NCBI GenBank assembly: GCA_025997755.1
Contig: BNVA01000120.1
Location: 1-5,877 of the forward strand
Origin: Spirochaetia bacterium
GTDB lineage: Bacteria > Spirochaetota > Spirochaetia > Treponematales > Breznakiellaceae
Direction: 5' to 3'
Length of the DNA: 5,877 bases
The translations under genes were made by a program, and so were the position numbers. The notes beneath the pieces are model-generated. The model was not told where the DNA came from. It saw nothing but the letters and a program-made list of their open reading frames with translations, and did no database searches. Shown piece after piece: positions 4,929 through 5,877 of the stretch (position 1 is the first letter of the stretch; every line of letters begins with the position of its first letter).

Positions 4929-5877
4929 AATAATCAGGCGTGCAATAAAAAAGTTTGATAAGATAAACAGGGATCAACTTAGGACAATTCTTGAATCCGC
5001 TGCAGATGATGTTGAAACGCTTGAAATGGTAATAGATTCAATAATGCTGGGGCTTTTGGTGTGCAATACGGATCATAAATTATTTTTGAATAACAAATTC
5101 GCTTCCCGTATGCTTCCGCTTGATTCTTATGAACAAAGCTCAGAATATATTTGGTCGTTGGTTCGTGATGATGATATTGCATCTTTTCTGCAAAAAACTC
5201 TGATAAACCTTGATAGAATTGAAGAGATGGAATTCTATGTTGAAAAAAACAATATTAACCGCTTGTTGAGTATCAGCGTACTGCCTCTTGTACATGATAA
5301 ATACATACGCGGTTCGCTTATTATTGTTGATGACATAACTGAAAAACGGGTAAAAGAAGCAAAACTGCACCAGATTGAAAATCTTGCCAGTCTTACAAAT
5401 GTAGCTGCCGGTGTTGCTCACGAAATAAAAAACCCGCTTGCTTCAATATCTATTCATATTCAACTTATACAGAAAATTATAAACAATTTTAAGAATGATA
5501 ATGAACGTATAGATGAATATAAAAAAATAAACAAGCATTTAATAACCGTAGATGAAGAAATAAACTGCCTTAATAAATTAGTAGTAGATTTTTTGTTTGC
5601 TGTTCGTCCTATGGAACTTTCGCCGATAAAATCCGATATAAACGTACTAATAAAAGAAATATTCGATCTGGTCGGCTTAGAACTAAAAGAAAAACGAATT
5701 ACATATAAAATAGATTTAATGGAAAGTCTGCCGCAGGTTTTTATTGACAGACGCCTTATTAAACAGGCAATACTTAATTTAATAAATAATGCGGTAGAAG
5801 CAATGAATGAAAAAGGAAAACTTTTTGTAAAAACAGAAAAAAGTGAAAATGAAATAACAATTTCAATACGAGATACA
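4921..5877 (+). CDS. PAS-domain sensor histidine kinase, NtrB/AtoS-like (3' end cut by window)
   Basis: The frame is open for 319 codons to the window edge. A charged, probably helical N-terminus (1-35) leads into a PAS-like fold (about 36-140: IDSIMLGLLVCNTDHKLFL near the start, IIVDDITEKR at the end). The HisKA dimerisation domain has the H-box AAGVAHEIKNPLASI (162-176), with phospho-acceptor His167. The ATPase domain begins with the N-box QAILNLINNAVEAM (282-295), Asn286 and Asn290. The window ends at IRDT (316-319), the first residues of the DTGxG box, so the GxG motifs and C-terminus lie outside. No membrane segment is visible, so this is a cytoplasmic sensor; its signal is unknown. The start is an ATG overlapping the previous gene's end by 8 bases, with AGGA 11 bases upstream. 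The AHEIKNPL H-box and PAS layout are typical of NtrB/AtoS kinases that pair with NtrC-type sigma-54 activators. Such a partner would be expected downstream but is not in view. Confidence 0.93.
   Translation, partial: MNKIIRRAIKKFDKINRDQLRTILESAADDVETLEMVIDSIMLGLLVCNTDHKLFLNNKFASRMLPLDSYEQSSEYIWSLVRDDDIASFLQKTLINLDRIEEMEFYVEKNNINRLLSISVLPLVHDKYIRGSLIIVDDITEKRVKEAKLHQIENLASLTNVAAGVAHEIKNPLASISIHIQLIQKIINNFKNDNERIDEYKKINKHLITVDEEINCLNKLVVDFLFAVRPMELSPIKSDINVLIKEIFDLVGLELKEKRITYKIDLMESLPQVFIDRRLIKQAILNLINNAVEAMNEKGKLFVKTEKSENEITISIRDT

Noticed and set aside
4979..5421. Minus-strand open frames opposite the histidine kinase
   Set aside because: The plus strand encodes a clear PAS/HisKA protein across this region, so the antisense frames are shadows.

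Overview
The window looks like a piece of a spirochaete chromosome, most likely Treponema or a close relative. The evidence is the gene content and order: a chemotaxis methylesterase (CheB), a DUF3786 protein, MurG, a CvpA-family membrane protein, a DNA polymerase III delta'-type clamp-loader subunit and an NtrB/AtoS-like histidine kinase. From memory, the murG / cvpA / delta'-like / AtoS-type kinase order resembles the TP0523-TP0519 region of T. pallidum; I could not check this here. From about 1350 onward the DNA is AT-rich; cheB is visibly richer in GC.

Layout. Bases 1-784 are dominated by a perfect inverted repeat: arm 1-318 is the exact reverse complement of arm 467-784, around a 148-base spacer (319-466). 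Both arms are the same piece of cheB. The minus strand (468 down to 1) carries the receiver phosphorylation site but stops just before the catalytic serine. The plus strand (494-1345, homology from 467) carries the complete methylesterase domain but has lost most of the receiver. Neither is a whole gene. Joining the spacer to the plus copy in silico gives a CheB of about 342 residues that lacks only its first few dozen residues. An amplification or assembly fold-back is the simplest reading; a real inverted duplication or an invertible segment is the alternative.

From 1347 to the right edge, five genes run on the plus strand with almost no gaps: DUF3786 (1347-1988), murG (1975-3081, GTG start), cvpA-like (3078-3584), holB-like (3600-4928) and a soluble PAS histidine kinase (4921-5877, cut by the window edge before its GxG ATP-lid motifs). 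The junctions, starting at the cheB stop, are +1, -14, -4, +15 and -8 bases. This indicates one polycistronic, translationally coupled unit. I saw no internal terminator or convincing promoter.

Functionally the unit mixes sensory adaptation (CheB), lipid II synthesis (MurG), a membrane protein of uncertain role (CvpA), replication clamp loading (delta'-like) and two-component signalling. No wholly new system is evident. The points most worth a second look are the palindromic cheB structure, the delta'-like protein with a large insertion and altered P-loop, and the uncharacterised DUF3786 protein. No tRNA, rRNA, CRISPR array or insertion sequence was seen.
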